Source: Exophiala sp. HKRS030 (taxonomy: Eukaryota; Ascomycota; Eurotiomycetes; Chaetothyriales; Herpotrichiellaceae). From it: a DNA stretch of 64,000 bases. Below, in pieces: positions 21,211 through 32,175 of this stretch. Within the stretch, counting starts at the first letter, position 1; each line of letters starts with the position of its first letter. The stretch covers positions 1,863,665 through 1,927,664 of the forward strand of contig JAHWDD010000003.1 in the NCBI GenBank assembly GCA_023897205.1, in the 5' to 3' direction. The position numbers were made by a program, and so were the translations under genes. Under the pieces are notes generated by a model. That model saw only the letters and a program-made list of their open reading frames with translations, had not been told where the DNA came from and did not search any database.

Positions 21211-22786
21211 ATGGCAGCGACTCCCTATCGGGATCACGTTCAAAGGCCTTCTTCTGTCGCGCCACCCGTTTCCGGTGAAGACAACTCACCTTTCATCAAT
21301 CCGCGTCGCAAATACAGACGTCGAGGTACTGGTTCCGTTTCCGAAAGCAAGAGCGGCGGCTCAGATGATGAGGCAGGATCATCCATGTCGGAATCCGAAG
21401 AACACGAACTGGGAGCTCTAGACTCCGATCTCGAACTGGACGATGATGAAGAGAGTGGCTTAAATAAACACGAAAGGAGGAAGTATTTGGGCAAAAAGAG
21501 GAGGCGTGATGGTTTAGATTCCCGTATCGCAGGCACAGCAGGCATGGCAACTAGCTCCAAGGATGAAATCAACGATGCAGACAAGACGGTTGTACGCCGG
21601 CTACTGGCCAACGGGGGACTCATTCTCATGTGGTATTTCTTTTCTCTGGCCATATCTATCGTGAGTCCATACATGCCTGGGCCTGAGCAACTGGCGACTA
21701 ATGACTACTACCTAGTACAACAAGATGATGTTCTCCGCCGATCACATCGACTTCCACTTCCCACTATTCGCAACCTCTCTACACATGTTGGTTCAATTTT
21801 GTCTAGCATCGACTATCCTCCTCATATTTCCTTCCTTGCGGCCATCTTTGCCGCGCCTGACAACCACACGAGACGACTCTCAACCCCAGAAGCCACTGGT
21901 CACGCCTCTGTTTTATTTTACCCGCCTTATTCCTACTGGGACGACCACCTCTCTTGACATTGGTCTAGGCAATACCTCCCTGCGATACATCACCCTTACC
22001 TTTTACACCATGTGTAAATCGTCGGTGTTGATTTTCGTCCTCATGTTTGCCTTTCTCTTTCGACTGGAGAAACCATCAGTCAAACTGATCTTGATTATTC
22101 TCACCATGACGCTTGGTGTTCTCATGATGGTCGCGGGGGAGACAGCCTTCCACGCTCTTGGATTTGCTCTGGCAATATCAGCGTCTTTTTTCTCTGGCTT
22201 CAGATGGGCATTGACTCAGATCCTGCTCCTACGACACCCGGCGACTTCGAACCCTTTTGCAACCCTCTTCTTCTTGGCCCCTATAATGTTCGTTTCGTTG
22301 ACGATCATCGCCTGCATCTCCGAGACTCCTGCAGCGGTTATCACAGGCATCGAAATGCTTATTAGCTCCCAAGGCGTACTCAAAGCTATGCTTCTTCTCT
22401 TCGTCCCTGGTTGCCTGGCCTTCTGCATGATTGCGAGTGAATTTACATTGCTCCAGCGAACGAGCGTCGTCACACTCAGTATTTGTGGTATCTTCAAGGA
22501 AGTGGTCACTATTAGTGCTGCTGGAATAGTGTTCCATGATGAACTGTCAGTTGTGAACATTAGTGGTCTGGTTGTTACTATATGCAGTATTGCATGCTAC
22601 AATTATCTGAAGGTCAAAAAGATGCGGGACGAGGAACGTGAAAAACTGCGGAAAAGGGATGAGGATCGGGAAGAAGAATCACCTTTTGACGACGAAGATA
22701 GACCGAATGAGCGTAGCGGAAACAACGAAGCGACAAATTCGGATTCGGTGCCGCTCATGCAAGACCAAGAGAGGAGACAGGCATGA
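21211..22786 (+). CDS. Nucleotide-sugar / triose-phosphate transporter family (SLC35C2-like)
   Basis: Two exons, join(21211..21660, 21716..22786), 506 aa. I chose the ATG at 21211 (MAATPYRDHVQRPSSVAP); an upstream in-frame ATG at 21115 looks like 5' UTR. A disordered acidic N-terminal cytosolic region of about 125 aa precedes ten membrane segments. The TPT signature across the splice reads LAISIYNKMMFSADHIDFHF. Later segments include DIGLGNTSLRYITLTFYTMC and the internal repeat SGFRWALTQILLLR. The C-terminus is highly charged and faces the cytosol. The family exchanges nucleotide sugars in Golgi or ER membranes; the closest yeast relative is probably Ymd8. Substrate is not predictable. Confidence 0.88.
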
Positions 22787-23071
22787 TCCATGCCTTTCAA
22801 CGTTGGATTGGATCATATGTTTAGCGATTAGCGTTAGATGGTGCATATGGTGTATCCTTGCTTGAGCAGAGATTCAGCGCCCATAGATGTACAGAATAAA
22901 TGTTTATATCATGACACGTCCAAATTCAATTCCTTTCTTCCAGTCATATCGGCCTTATATCGTCGTCGATCTACACGATAGTTTGCTCAGACCTCGAATG
23001 TTCTATATAATCTCTTTCAAATAATCTAGATTCGTGGTCGGGCAGATGGAACATAATCGGCTCTTGGAAAT

Positions 23072-24666
23072 CTACAACTTTGGTTTGAAGGCAGGCCATT
23101 CTGCCTCGAATCGCAGGTCGTCGGGTAATTCCCTTTCCAGGATTTTGGTGTTGACGTATGAAGGATTCAACTGGTCCAGGCTTGTCACGCCCATGTTTCT
23201 CATGGTTGTCTCGATTTCTTCACTGAGTACTGTTTATAATCGGTCAGCTGATTTTAGTGGCCCCCGGGGTACAAGTAGAAGGGGTTCCGGGGGGGGTTTG
23301 GAGGAAGGGAAAGATAGTTTAGTAAATGCTTACACTGAATGACCTTCATCACACCTTCGTCACCATAGGCGGTGGCGTACATGAACGGTCTACCCAGGGA
23401 CACGGCCGTGGCACCCAGACACAAGGCCTTGATGATGTCGGTGCCCCTCCTCACCCAACCGTCGAGGAAAATGTCCATCTTGCCCAGGAGGTGCGGGTAG
23501 AAGCGGCGGATCTCGAGGAGGGTCCGGATGGAGCTGGGGGCGTCGTCGCACTGCCGGCCGCCGTGGTTGCTGAGGTAGATGGCGTCGACGCCGTGGTCGT
23601 AGGCGAGCGCGGCGTCCTCGGCGCACTGGATGCCCTTGAGCACGACGGGGCCGTTGTGTGGGCCCCAGGCCTCCCGGATCCAGGGCAGGTCGTCCCAGTT
23701 GAGCGTGGACGAGTGGTGGCCTCGCAGCGGCGGACCGTCCTCGGACGTCTGTGGTCGGTACCACTCGGTCAGGACGGTGTCGTCTCCCGACGCGGTGGCG
23801 AGCTCGGCGCGGTACCGTTCGTCGTCCTCGCGCTTGCCCACCACGGGCGAGTCGACGGTGATGACGAGCGCCTTGTACCCGTTGTCCCGGGCCGTCTTGA
23901 TCAGCTCCAGGGTCCGGGGTTTCTCGTGGGCCACGTACAGCTGGAACCAGAGCTCGCTGGTGTCGTCGCCCACCTCGGCCGCCGTGGCCGCGTGGCCCCG
24001 GGCGAGCTCGTCGTGCGGCACGGTCGAGTACGTGCTGGGGCAGTAGGGGATGCCGGCCCTGGCGGCGCCGCGGGCGATGCACAGCTCGCCGTCCTCGTGG
24101 ACGAGCCGGGCGCGCGCGGCGGGCGCGATGAAGAAGGGCAGCCTGTACCGCGTGCCGAGCATCGTGCGCCGCATGTCGACGCGCCGCACGTTGCGCATGA
24201 CCCGAGGCCGGAGCGACACCTTCTTCCAGTCGTCGCGGTTGTTGGCCAGCGCGCGGAGGTCGTCGGCGCCCGAGCGGAAGTACACCCATGCGGAGTGAGA
24301 GATGATCCTCTCCGCGGCCTTTTCGATGTCGTCGAGGTTCACGCAGTGTGAGAGTGGGATGCGTGCCGTCTTGTCCAGGTCTCGTGTGACTTGGGGCTTC
24401 TGGGGAGTGGCCACCGTCGCCGGGTCCACGGGCCCCAGGTGCTTGTCCTTGGGGAGTCCCTTTTCGATGGTCCCCTTGGGGTGGTTAGGCTCGTATATTG
24501 ACGTGGCGTCCTTGCCGCCGTACTGAAGCAGGATCTGGGACCCGCCAGGATGTTTATCGAGGTACTCTGTCACGTCGTAGACGTGGCCGTTGACCACGAC
24601 CCAACAAGAATCGCGGGACGCATGTTTGGCAACCTCGAGGCCATGGATGAGTTCGGAGTCGGACAT
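23072..24666 (-). CDS. Flavocytochrome b2-like FMN-dependent 2-hydroxyacid dehydrogenase
   Basis: Two exons, complement(join(23072..23229, 23334..24666)), 496 aa. A cytochrome b5 domain comes first, with haem-ligand His39 (DKHPGG) and His62 (EPNHPKG). The FMN domain keeps the b2 catalytic set by position: Tyr129, Tyr244 (WFQLYV), Asp272 (VITVDSP), Lys344 (VVLKG), His368 and Arg371 (SNHGGRQ). Family enzymes oxidise L-lactate or related 2-hydroxyacids and pass electrons to cytochrome c. The chosen start MSDSELIHGLEV gives no mitochondrial presequence; the open frame extends upstream to 24753, so a longer form is possible. The substrate-lid region (STYSTVPHDE) differs from classical Cyb2. The gene is far more GC-rich than its neighbours. 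Confidence 0.9.
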
Positions 24667-25872
24667 TCTGTAGACAAGGCCAGGGTGATAGAAGGCTGGT
24701 GGTGTTTGTCGTTGTGGCCTCGGCCCGTATGGTGTCCCAGTTTCAAGATACAATCAAAATTCCGACTCTTGAATGCCTGGGGAGGTTATGTCTATGCGGT
24801 TGTTTAGAATTGAGAGGTGGTTGATTGGATTATGATGGGTCATCGACTTTTGGCCATTTTTCTTTTCAATGTACGGAGTACGTTGTGCTCCGTAAGCTGG
24901 ACGGCGATCCCGGGAGCGACGCCGGTGAAAGCGCCGCTGTGGGGAGAAAGAAGTAATTTGTTCCCCCCCAACTTTGGCCTCTCAGGCGTTTTTCTCCGCT
25001 ATTAATAATTCATTCGGGACACTGTGCGGGTTGGGGATCTGGACTTGGGCGACAACTCCTCACTGCTACCTTAGGTAAGATAGGTACCCAGGTAGGTAGG
25101 GACTGAGGCACTCAAATACGGAGGTACTGGGAGTTGCGAGCAGGGTGTGTCAGAAGTCACAAAAAAGTGTCGCCGTACAATAGTATGTGCGTCAGCTCAG
25201 GGTTTGCTGACATCTGACAGACCATTCACAGTGTACGCACGCCTCCAGGGCGGCAACGTCCCATCCAACAAGCATGTTCAAGTCCTTCCTTCCCGCCCGT
25301 CATCTGTTCATAGCGAGATTAGGTTACCAAGGGGGCCAGTCTTTTCTAAAAGAAAAAAAGAATTGGTTCTTTCTCTATCCCCTACCGAGTCCGGCGATAC
25401 AGGGATGACCAATTTACTCCGTACACAAAGTGCGCTTCGATGCGAGCCTATCGTTATGATCATCCGCAAGGATGCCCCAGACTTGCGCCGTTTCCTTTCA
25501 AGGTGATCAATTTCCCCGTGGATGGTCAATGGCTACTCGTACAGCCCTGTCTTTTTTCCCTGCAGGGGGTTTCAGGCTGGCCTCAATATCGATCTGGTCT
25601 AGAATGCCCACATGGCTCGTGTGACAGTTTTGTCACCCGCTCGACTGTCATCAAGGGTGAAATCCTGTCGACGAACTCATGGCAAATTGCTGATCGCCTG
25701 ATTTTGCCCATGGCACACTGCTAACTTTTGCCCGGTCCCAAACAGGAGGATGGAAAAGATGATACAAGAAGTCCAGCCTTGCGCCCGACATATCTCATCC
25801 TCCTTGTTTTTGGGGACAAGTATGTGAGTTACATGGCAAGTTTCAGTCTCAGTCATCCAGCACCCTTCCGCT
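24667..25872. other. 1.2-kb intergenic region
   Basis: It lies between the flavocytochrome gene and the Cys-rich candidate. It contains TACGGAGTA at 24872-24880, TACTCCGTA at 25415-25423, and tandem TAGGTA/CAGGTAGG sequence at about 25073-25100. No credible gene. Confidence 0.5.
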
Positions 25873-26535
25873 ATGATTCTACGCGTCAGTTTCATTCTCT
25901 TGACCTGGCTCTTCAATCTTGGTTACGCGAAAGTCCTGACTGTCTTTACACCTTGCCATGATCCCACAAAATCCGTTCAGCCGATAACCGTCACGGCACA
26001 GCATCAGCTCGTGTCGACATGTTCTCCCTCTACGGCATGCATTCGGGGAAGATGCTCCAAAGAATACACCTTCCGGACTTTTGCTTGGGTCTCCACGCTG
26101 ATACCTTGTGCCTGGGACGGCACAACATCATCGTCTTGTACAGTGACAAAAACTGAGCAGGCGGTCACGGTCAGCCGAACATCGGTCTTGTCAACTCTCA
26201 CGCCTCAAAGCCCTCATGTTGCTAGAACGTTAGTTGGAGATGAGAGCACCTTATCCCCTACTGAAAATGTCTTCGAGTCTGAATGGCAGTGGTGGACTGC
26301 ACCATACGATCGGCTCTGTCCTTCAGCTATTCCAGGGTATGAAGGCAGTGGTCTTTGCGGAACTTCTTGTACGGACACCAAAACTGGCTCCTTCCGACAG
26401 GCACTCAACACGACAATTTGCGAAAGGCATAATTTGGACTCGAGTCCCACATGTGCTCGACGCAGTGAAACGTGGACGACTTGGGCCTCACCAAACCAAA
26501 AGGCTTTGCTTTCACTCCTTTCAGTACAGCAATAG
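25873..26535 (+). CDS. Candidate secreted cysteine-rich protein, unknown function
   Basis: Open frame of 220 aa starting MILRVSFILLTWLFNLGYAK, a convincing signal peptide (one positive charge, hydrophobic core, AK boundary). The mature part has about 11-12 Cys, including CIRGRC and LCGTSC, and is rich in Thr/Ser. I recognise no domain. Signal peptide, Cys content and small size match the usual profile of fungal secreted or effector-like proteins, but this is inference. The 3' end is unsure: a strong acceptor (CTCCTTTCAG, ending 26525) is followed by an open frame with further Cys (NFCKSTKKGVYETRL), so an intron may replace the last residues. The gene lies beside a HET-domain gene in the accessory stretch. 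Confidence 0.5.
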   Translation: MILRVSFILLTWLFNLGYAKVLTVFTPCHDPTKSVQPITVTAQHQLVSTCSPSTACIRGRCSKEYTFRTFAWVSTLIPCAWDGTTSSSCTVTKTEQAVTVSRTSVLSTLTPQSPHVARTLVGDESTLSPTENVFESEWQWWTAPYDRLCPSAIPGYEGSGLCGTSCTDTKTGSFRQALNTTICERHNLDSSPTCARRSETWTTWASPNQKALLSLLSVQQ

Positions 26536-27159
26536 CAATTTTTGCAAATCTACCAAAAAAGGCGTCTACGAAACAAGATTGATTAATACAACAAGTTCAG
26601 CATGCTACAAACGAATCTTGCGCATAGGTCACAGAGCCCTTACAGGACTTCTTCTGACAGACTTTCGTCCACGGATTATTATTGCATCAACGATGAAGAA
26701 GTAGCACCATTGGACGTTCAATGGATAAACAACTCACAACAAGCTGCTCTGCCTATCGTTCGATTGATACGTTCTAGATCATTACTAGGCTGAAACGTTC
26801 ATGCATCATCCAGGCCTGACAACGGCACACGGCTCGTGGGACTTTGGTAGTGGCTGCTTCCTTCGCCTTATCCGCAGCCAAAGAGCCTCACTAGCTAGAA
26901 ATTAGTCGAAAGCTGAGTGGTGCATTTGTATTGCGTCAAAAGAACCTCTTCTTCAGGTATCTAAGCCACATTATTTGTACCCCTCACAATCATCTTCAGC
27001 CTTGTTCATTTTCTCCTTGTTCCATCACCTCAGACAGCACGTACCGCTTCTGTCCATCCTCGAAACTGAATCTCTGTAATGCCACCGCCATTGTGACGAC
27101 CACCCGCACATCATTACCCTGGATTATCAACATATCAATGCGACGACAACATCCGAGCC
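26536..27159. promoter_or_regulatory. Region upstream of the HET-ankyrin gene
   Basis: About 620 bp. The first 260 bp may hold 3' exons of the Cys-rich candidate, where short frames stay open to about 26793. The rest is presumed promoter. Confidence 0.4.
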
Positions 27160-29805
27160 ATGCGACTGCTTCACACCACGAAGTACACCCTTGAGGAATT
27201 TTACGATGAAGGCGAACTATGGTATGCGATACTCTCCCACACCTGGGCAGAGGAGGAGGTGACATTCCAGGATTTAACTACCACCGATCGTCCAGTCAAT
27301 TTTAAGAGCAAGAATGGATTCGAGAAGCTGCGTAAGACATGTCTCCGTGCTAAAGAGGACGGTTTTGAATACGTATGGATCGATACCTGTTGCATCAACA
27401 AGCAAAGCAGTGCCGAGCTATCTGAATCGATCAATTCAATGTATCGATGGTATCAAAATGCAGCAGCATGCTACGCATACCTTGCCGACGTTATATTCAA
27501 ACCGATACAAGGCCTTGATCAGTCGGGATTTTATTGGAGCCAATGGTTCAGAAGGGGCTGGACTCTACAAGAGCTGATTGCTCCATCAATTGTAATATTT
27601 TTGGATCAGAGTTGGGCACAAATAGGCACCAAATCGACCCTGTCTTCGGTCATTAGCAAGGTCACCGGCATACCCAAGATTATCCTTCACGGAGGCAACC
27701 TAGATGAGCAGAGCATTGCGACCAGACTATCATGGGCGTCTCAAAGACAAACTACGCGGACAGAAGATATTGCCTATTGTCTGTTAGGCCTATTCGACAT
27801 CAATATGCCCCTGCTCTATGGGGAGGGTGAACGTGCGTTCGTTAGACTACAAGAGGAGATTATCAAAGTATCGACTGACTACAGCATCTTCGCATGGTCT
27901 GCTTACTCTACAGATAAAGGTCACTCTGGCATCATGGCTTCTCATCCGCGTTACTTCCAAGATGCAGCCACTAGCCGCCAAATGTCATCGTCAAAGGCTT
28001 GGGGAGGGGCTGCTAGTATCGATAGCGAAGGCATCCACATGAGACTCCGCCTCGTCCCTATTGACAAAGATGAAGATATGATTGCTCTTCTTCCTTGCCG
28101 GGCGAACAATCTGAATCTGAATGCAGTTGCAGTGGTAGGATTTCGAATCCGGAAAACTGCTGAAGGCAGTTATGAAAGACACAAACAGCTCATATTCGCC
28201 GACGACAAAGTTGCCGTAAAATATGCTCCAAGAGAGATCTGTCTCCAACGAACCAATATGAAACAGAGAAAACGCCCTACACCGTTGCAAGCCACGACGA
28301 GTAGGAACAAAATTGCTACGATGTCACTTCCGGACAATGGCGCTGATCCCAATACCCATAGCCTGGAAATGAAAATCGATTCTGGCGATGGGAAGGACCA
28401 TATGACAGGAATTCCACTGGAACATGGCCCTGATCATAGTCTCACCAATCCAGACTTGGGAGAGACGCTCATGGGAGTGGGTACATGGCTCCAAGAAGAT
28501 GTTCTTGTTCACATCCTCTTAGAACATGACGCCGATCTCAGTTCTTACCCGCTAAACACAGGTTGGTCGCCCCTGGACTATGCTTTGATCAATGGGAATG
28601 AGGCAATCGCCAAGTTTTTGCTGAAAATGGGCGGAGAACGCGATCACATAAACCCAAAAATAGGAGACAGGCTTCTGGAATATACTGCTGTGCAGTACTA
28701 TAGCACAGATGCTATTGTTAGGCTTCTGCGGAACCATGGAGCTTTTCCCAACCTCCACCATCCAGAGACAGGAGATACACCATTGGAACTTGCTATGTAT
28801 TTATGGCACAATCGTGAAGGGCTCGTTGGGCTTTTGCTACAACACGGCGCTGACCCTAATGCCACAAACCTGATGACGGGAGAGACACTGCTGGAATTCG
28901 CTGTTAGAGAAGGGTTAGAGGACGTCGTCGACATCCTTCTGAAGCATGGCGCTTTTTGGAGGTCCCTATCTCAGTATGAGGGATGTCTGTATACGGCGAT
29001 GTGCCAACGACAACTTGGTATTGTCGCACCGCTCGCAGAGCGTGGTGGTGAACTATTTAGCGCATTACTCAAGAAGCGTACAACCTGGGAAGCTGCACTT
29101 CAAACACAGGACCACAGGATCTTGGACTGCCTTCTGAAGCATACTCATACCATGCCTCCGCAATTGATGAGCCTGCTGAGTCATGAAGAGCTCTACCTCG
29201 ATCATGACTTCATTCGAGTTCTTCTGCAATACTACCCGGCTCTCATTGCGATACGGGGCCTCGTTTCGGCACATCTGCACAACGCCATCACACAGGGTCG
29301 GGTCGATACAGTCAAACTCTTCCTTGATCACGGCGTGGAGGATTTTGACATGACTGAACGCAATTTGAAGGTTCTCGCTCTCCGTTGGCCACGTAATGCA
29401 ATATCAGAGCTGGTGAGAGCAAAGTGTCCAAGGCTCAGAGAAGCGATGGTCTCGCATGCACCTCTCAAATTTGCCTTGATCCAGCGCAACGAAAAGTTGG
29501 TCAAACGACTGATTGAGAATGGAGTCTCTGGATGGGTGATGACTGTTGAAGATCGCCAATCTATGCATGGGGCTTTGATACCTGGAAACATTCCTTGTAT
29601 TGACTATGTGGTCTTGTATCATGCCCTGCAGTGGGGAAACCACGATGTCGTCCGCCTCTTACTACAAACGCAGCGTCGTACGCCGTTGAGTTTATTGACC
29701 GTACGAAAGCTATTGGACCAATGTGCCATGGTGCATGATCAAAGAATGCGTGCTCTGGTGGATGAAGAGCTTGGGTGGCAAGAGCGAGACTCACTACCTA
29801 CCTGA
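27160..29805 (+). CDS. HET-domain protein with ankyrin repeats
   Basis: Single exon, 881 aa, starting MRLLHTTKYTLEEF. The HET domain is at about residues 20-115: AILSHTWAEEEVTFQDLT, then FEYVWIDTCCINKQSSAELS and MYRWYQNAAACYAYL. A conserved extension follows (WFRRGWTLQELIAPSIVIFL; RTEDIAYCLLGLFDINMPLL; YGEGERAFVRLQEEI). Divergent ankyrin repeats fill about 410-605 (GDTPLELAMYLWHNREGLVG; LLLQHGADPNATN) with a further repeat near 708-727. There is no P-loop or NACHT module between the two parts. HET domains trigger heterokaryon-incompatibility cell death when activated by allorecognition; ankyrin repeats would act as sensor. Role here is inferred from family. The frame is intact, with no frameshift. 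Confidence 0.92.
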   Translation: MRLLHTTKYTLEEFYDEGELWYAILSHTWAEEEVTFQDLTTTDRPVNFKSKNGFEKLRKTCLRAKEDGFEYVWIDTCCINKQSSAELSESINSMYRWYQNAAACYAYLADVIFKPIQGLDQSGFYWSQWFRRGWTLQELIAPSIVIFLDQSWAQIGTKSTLSSVISKVTGIPKIILHGGNLDEQSIATRLSWASQRQTTRTEDIAYCLLGLFDINMPLLYGEGERAFVRLQEEIIKVSTDYSIFAWSAYSTDKGHSGIMASHPRYFQDAATSRQMSSSKAWGGAASIDSEGIHMRLRLVPIDKDEDMIALLPCRANNLNLNAVAVVGFRIRKTAEGSYERHKQLIFADDKVAVKYAPREICLQRTNMKQRKRPTPLQATTSRNKIATMSLPDNGADPNTHSLEMKIDSGDGKDHMTGIPLEHGPDHSLTNPDLGETLMGVGTWLQEDVLVHILLEHDADLSSYPLNTGWSPLDYALINGNEAIAKFLLKMGGERDHINPKIGDRLLEYTAVQYYSTDAIVRLLRNHGAFPNLHHPETGDTPLELAMYLWHNREGLVGLLLQHGADPNATNLMTGETLLEFAVREGLEDVVDILLKHGAFWRSLSQYEGCLYTAMCQRQLGIVAPLAERGGELFSALLKKRTTWEAALQTQDHRILDCLLKHTHTMPPQLMSLLSHEELYLDHDFIRVLLQYYPALIAIRGLVSAHLHNAITQGRVDTVKLFLDHGVEDFDMTERNLKVLALRWPRNAISELVRAKCPRLREAMVSHAPLKFALIQRNEKLVKRLIENGVSGWVMTVEDRQSMHGALIPGNIPCIDYVVLYHALQWGNHDVVRLLLQTQRRTPLSLLTVRKLLDQCAMVHDQRMRALVDEELGWQERDSLPT

Positions 29806-30265
29806 TGCACACATGAACAAAAACCCAATTGCACATGCAGCTCATTGTCCGAGCAATTCTGGTCGAGGCTCTCACAGCAGGATGTACGCAACCATCCACT
29901 TTGGTAAGTCTCGACTGCGGGTTCTGGGTGAAGAAGGCCCGCATATGTCACATACCAACGAGCCGTCAGACTAATTCACATTCCACATACCATGCCCAAA
30001 TACGCCGTCTCCATTCTGTCGAACATCCACCAACCCGCCATCATGAATCTTCGATAACAAAGGGCATCGCTGTCCAACGTATGCTGTTTGCAGAACATCC
30101 CCTCCGTAAGCCATGGACGGCCAATCTTTCTCTTTGTCTTGGTTCGATTATAAGAATTATTCAAGTCTCTTCGAGTTTGGTATCTGAATTATCAATCTCA
30201 AAGATCCATCTCGGTTGATCCAGGGATTCCTACAATCCAACCAAACAGCTTGATCCTTCTTCACC
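29806..30265. other. Intergenic region
   Basis: 460 bp between the HET gene and the kinase-like gene. Nothing recognisable; presumed 3' UTR and promoter. Confidence 0.5.
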
Positions 30266-31471
30266 ATGAAAACCCTCGGGACTGGAAATGAAGCCCCTGA
30301 CGACTTGGACTACACCGATCCTACACTTAAGTTCAAGACACTCGTGCGCGCGGATGACTACACGGTTTCCCTGGGCCCTGACAGAGACGAGCTCTGCTGC
30401 AACTGCGGATGGAACACGCGTAACCAGCAAGAATCTTCTTACGGATCCCGGGTCAGGATAATCCACACTCGCGACAACAGTGCGATCTGGACAATTGGGA
30501 CCCAATGGATCCTCCGGGACCAGCCACGCGATCGCTTTCTTGGGAACAATTACATCACTCTGAAGTTTCTCCACGAGCAACGGGGCTTGAACATCCCTAT
30601 CCCGCAAGAAATACGTCGCTTGGGCAAGCCAACGGATCCCATACAATTTACCTTGGAGTCTCGGGTTCCAGGCAACCCCCTCAGGGGGTTTTGGCCTACC
30701 CTGTCCCAGGAAGAGAAGGCCGGCTACAGCCGTCAGATCGTTGACTTTCTCAGACAATTAAGACAGTTCACCGCACCTCGGCCTCAAAAGGTCGACGGCA
30801 GTCAGCTCGACGATGTTTTTCTCGCCGAATGCTTGAGCAATCAACCCGGCAACTGTTTCAAGATTGGATACTCGGCCGACGAATGGTTGGACAACCTTGG
30901 ACCTGACCTCCGCATGGGACTGTCGAAAATTCACAAGACTGTGGACCCTGTCGTCATCGAGGAGAAGTTCCAGGAGCTCAAGGCCAGTTTTCCAAGTTGC
31001 GAGCCCTACGTCCTCACGCATGGGGACCTCAACCTCTCCAATATCATTGCCAAGGACGGAAAAATACAAGGTATCGTCGACTGGGAACGGGCGGGATACT
31101 ATCCTTGGTGGATGGAGCAGCAGCTACTTTGGAAGCAAGGGGACAGCTACATGCACGAGTTACTTGGCCCGGTGTGGGAGGAGCTCATGCCAGAATTTGA
31201 TCCGCCGGAGCTCATTGAAAAGAAGATATTCCCGGCGGCGAAGGCTTTTGGCTATTGCGACCATGACCATCTAGGTATCGGAAAGGGCTAGTCGAAACCC
31301 CCCTTTTGCAAATGCCGGCCTGTCCAAGGCGGTTTTTCTGCGAAAGACTGGGGCATGCCGCTATCCTGCAAAATAACGGGTTTGAGAGCGGAACAAGAGG
31401 CTCTTCTGGAGGGATACAAGAGAAAAGACCCATGGGCGGAAGATGCACACGTCCCGCCAGTTGAGGAATAG
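30266..31471 (+). CDS. Aminoglycoside-phosphotransferase-like (APH/choline-kinase fold) protein
   Basis: The ATG at 30266 has a CACC context. The kinase-like fold shows the Brenner motif THGDLNLSNIIAKDGKIQGI followed by VDWERAGYYPWWME, giving catalytic Asp and Mg-binding Asp. The N-terminal glycine-rich lobe is weak (SSYGSRVRI). Without splicing, the product is 341 aa and ends LGIGKG at 31291. I favour an intron 31275-31346 (GTATCG...GAAAG), giving join(30266..31274, 31347..31471) and 377 aa ending PPVEE. These fungal proteins are numerous, phosphorylate unknown small molecules, and need not confer drug resistance. Fold call is good; substrate unknown; C-terminal splicing is moderately supported. 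Confidence 0.82.
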
Positions 31472-32175
31472 ATGACTCGAATTAATACGAGTGGTGAATG
31501 TGCTTTTAGTTTGAAGGATCGAAGAAACCTATTTCTGAAGGCCCCTCCTCCGCAGCTCGTTTGTTCCGTCGGTGCCCTAGCGTGGTATTTATTTATTTGC
31601 ATGTTGTTCTATTCGAGAATTACGCGTTTCGCAAGGGCCAAATCCACAACATACCCACCATGAGCGCTCACAACACATTTCAAAGGCCAAACGCTAATTC
31701 GATAAAAAGGGTAGGTCTATATCGTCTAGGCCTTGAAAAAGGAAATGAAAAGACTCATTACGTTTATCACTCCATCAATTTCAGCTTCTATTCCTAGCTA
31801 GAGACCAGATGAATGAGGATCTTCGATGTTACCATGAGTCCAGTTCCAAACACGACCCAAAGTGCCTCCTGTACCACCACGAGTGATCCTGACAAATCCC
31901 TCAGACCCCCCCCTCCCCGGTCCATCCTGAAGAAAGGCATCCCAAGAGAAGCCAAGGTGGCCACCGCATCGATAGCGTCGATGGGGATTCCAAACAAAAG
32001 ACCTGTGCCGCCCCGTCGTGTCTTTGTGGTTCATTTCCTCCCAAGATAATCATGTCGTGGCGTGTTTTTCTGGTCAGAAGACCAACGTCGAGGTCCCGCA
32101 TTCGCATCGACCGGCTTTCCTCAGTCTTCAGACATGCTGCCGCCATTGCTAACCATGGTCAATATCAAATCTGGG
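31472..32175. other. Convergent intergenic region
   Basis: About 700 bp between the kinase-like gene and the zinc-ribbon gene. Short minus-strand frames at 31794-32146 show no family features. Confidence 0.5.

Noticed and set aside
23326..24351. 341-codon plus-strand open frame
   Set aside because: It lies exactly antisense to the flavocytochrome b2-like gene, is extremely GC-rich, and its low-complexity product (Val, Gly, Arg, Ala) has no domain. It is a by-product of high GC3.
25147..25506. 119-codon frame upstream of the Cys-rich candidate
   Set aside because: No signal peptide, domain or codon coherence; it overlaps dispersed short motifs typical of the intergenic DNA here.
30266..31471. 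Antibiotic-resistance gene
   Set aside because: The APH fold is present, but fungal genomes hold many such kinase-like proteins of unknown substrate; nothing shows aminoglycoside specificity.
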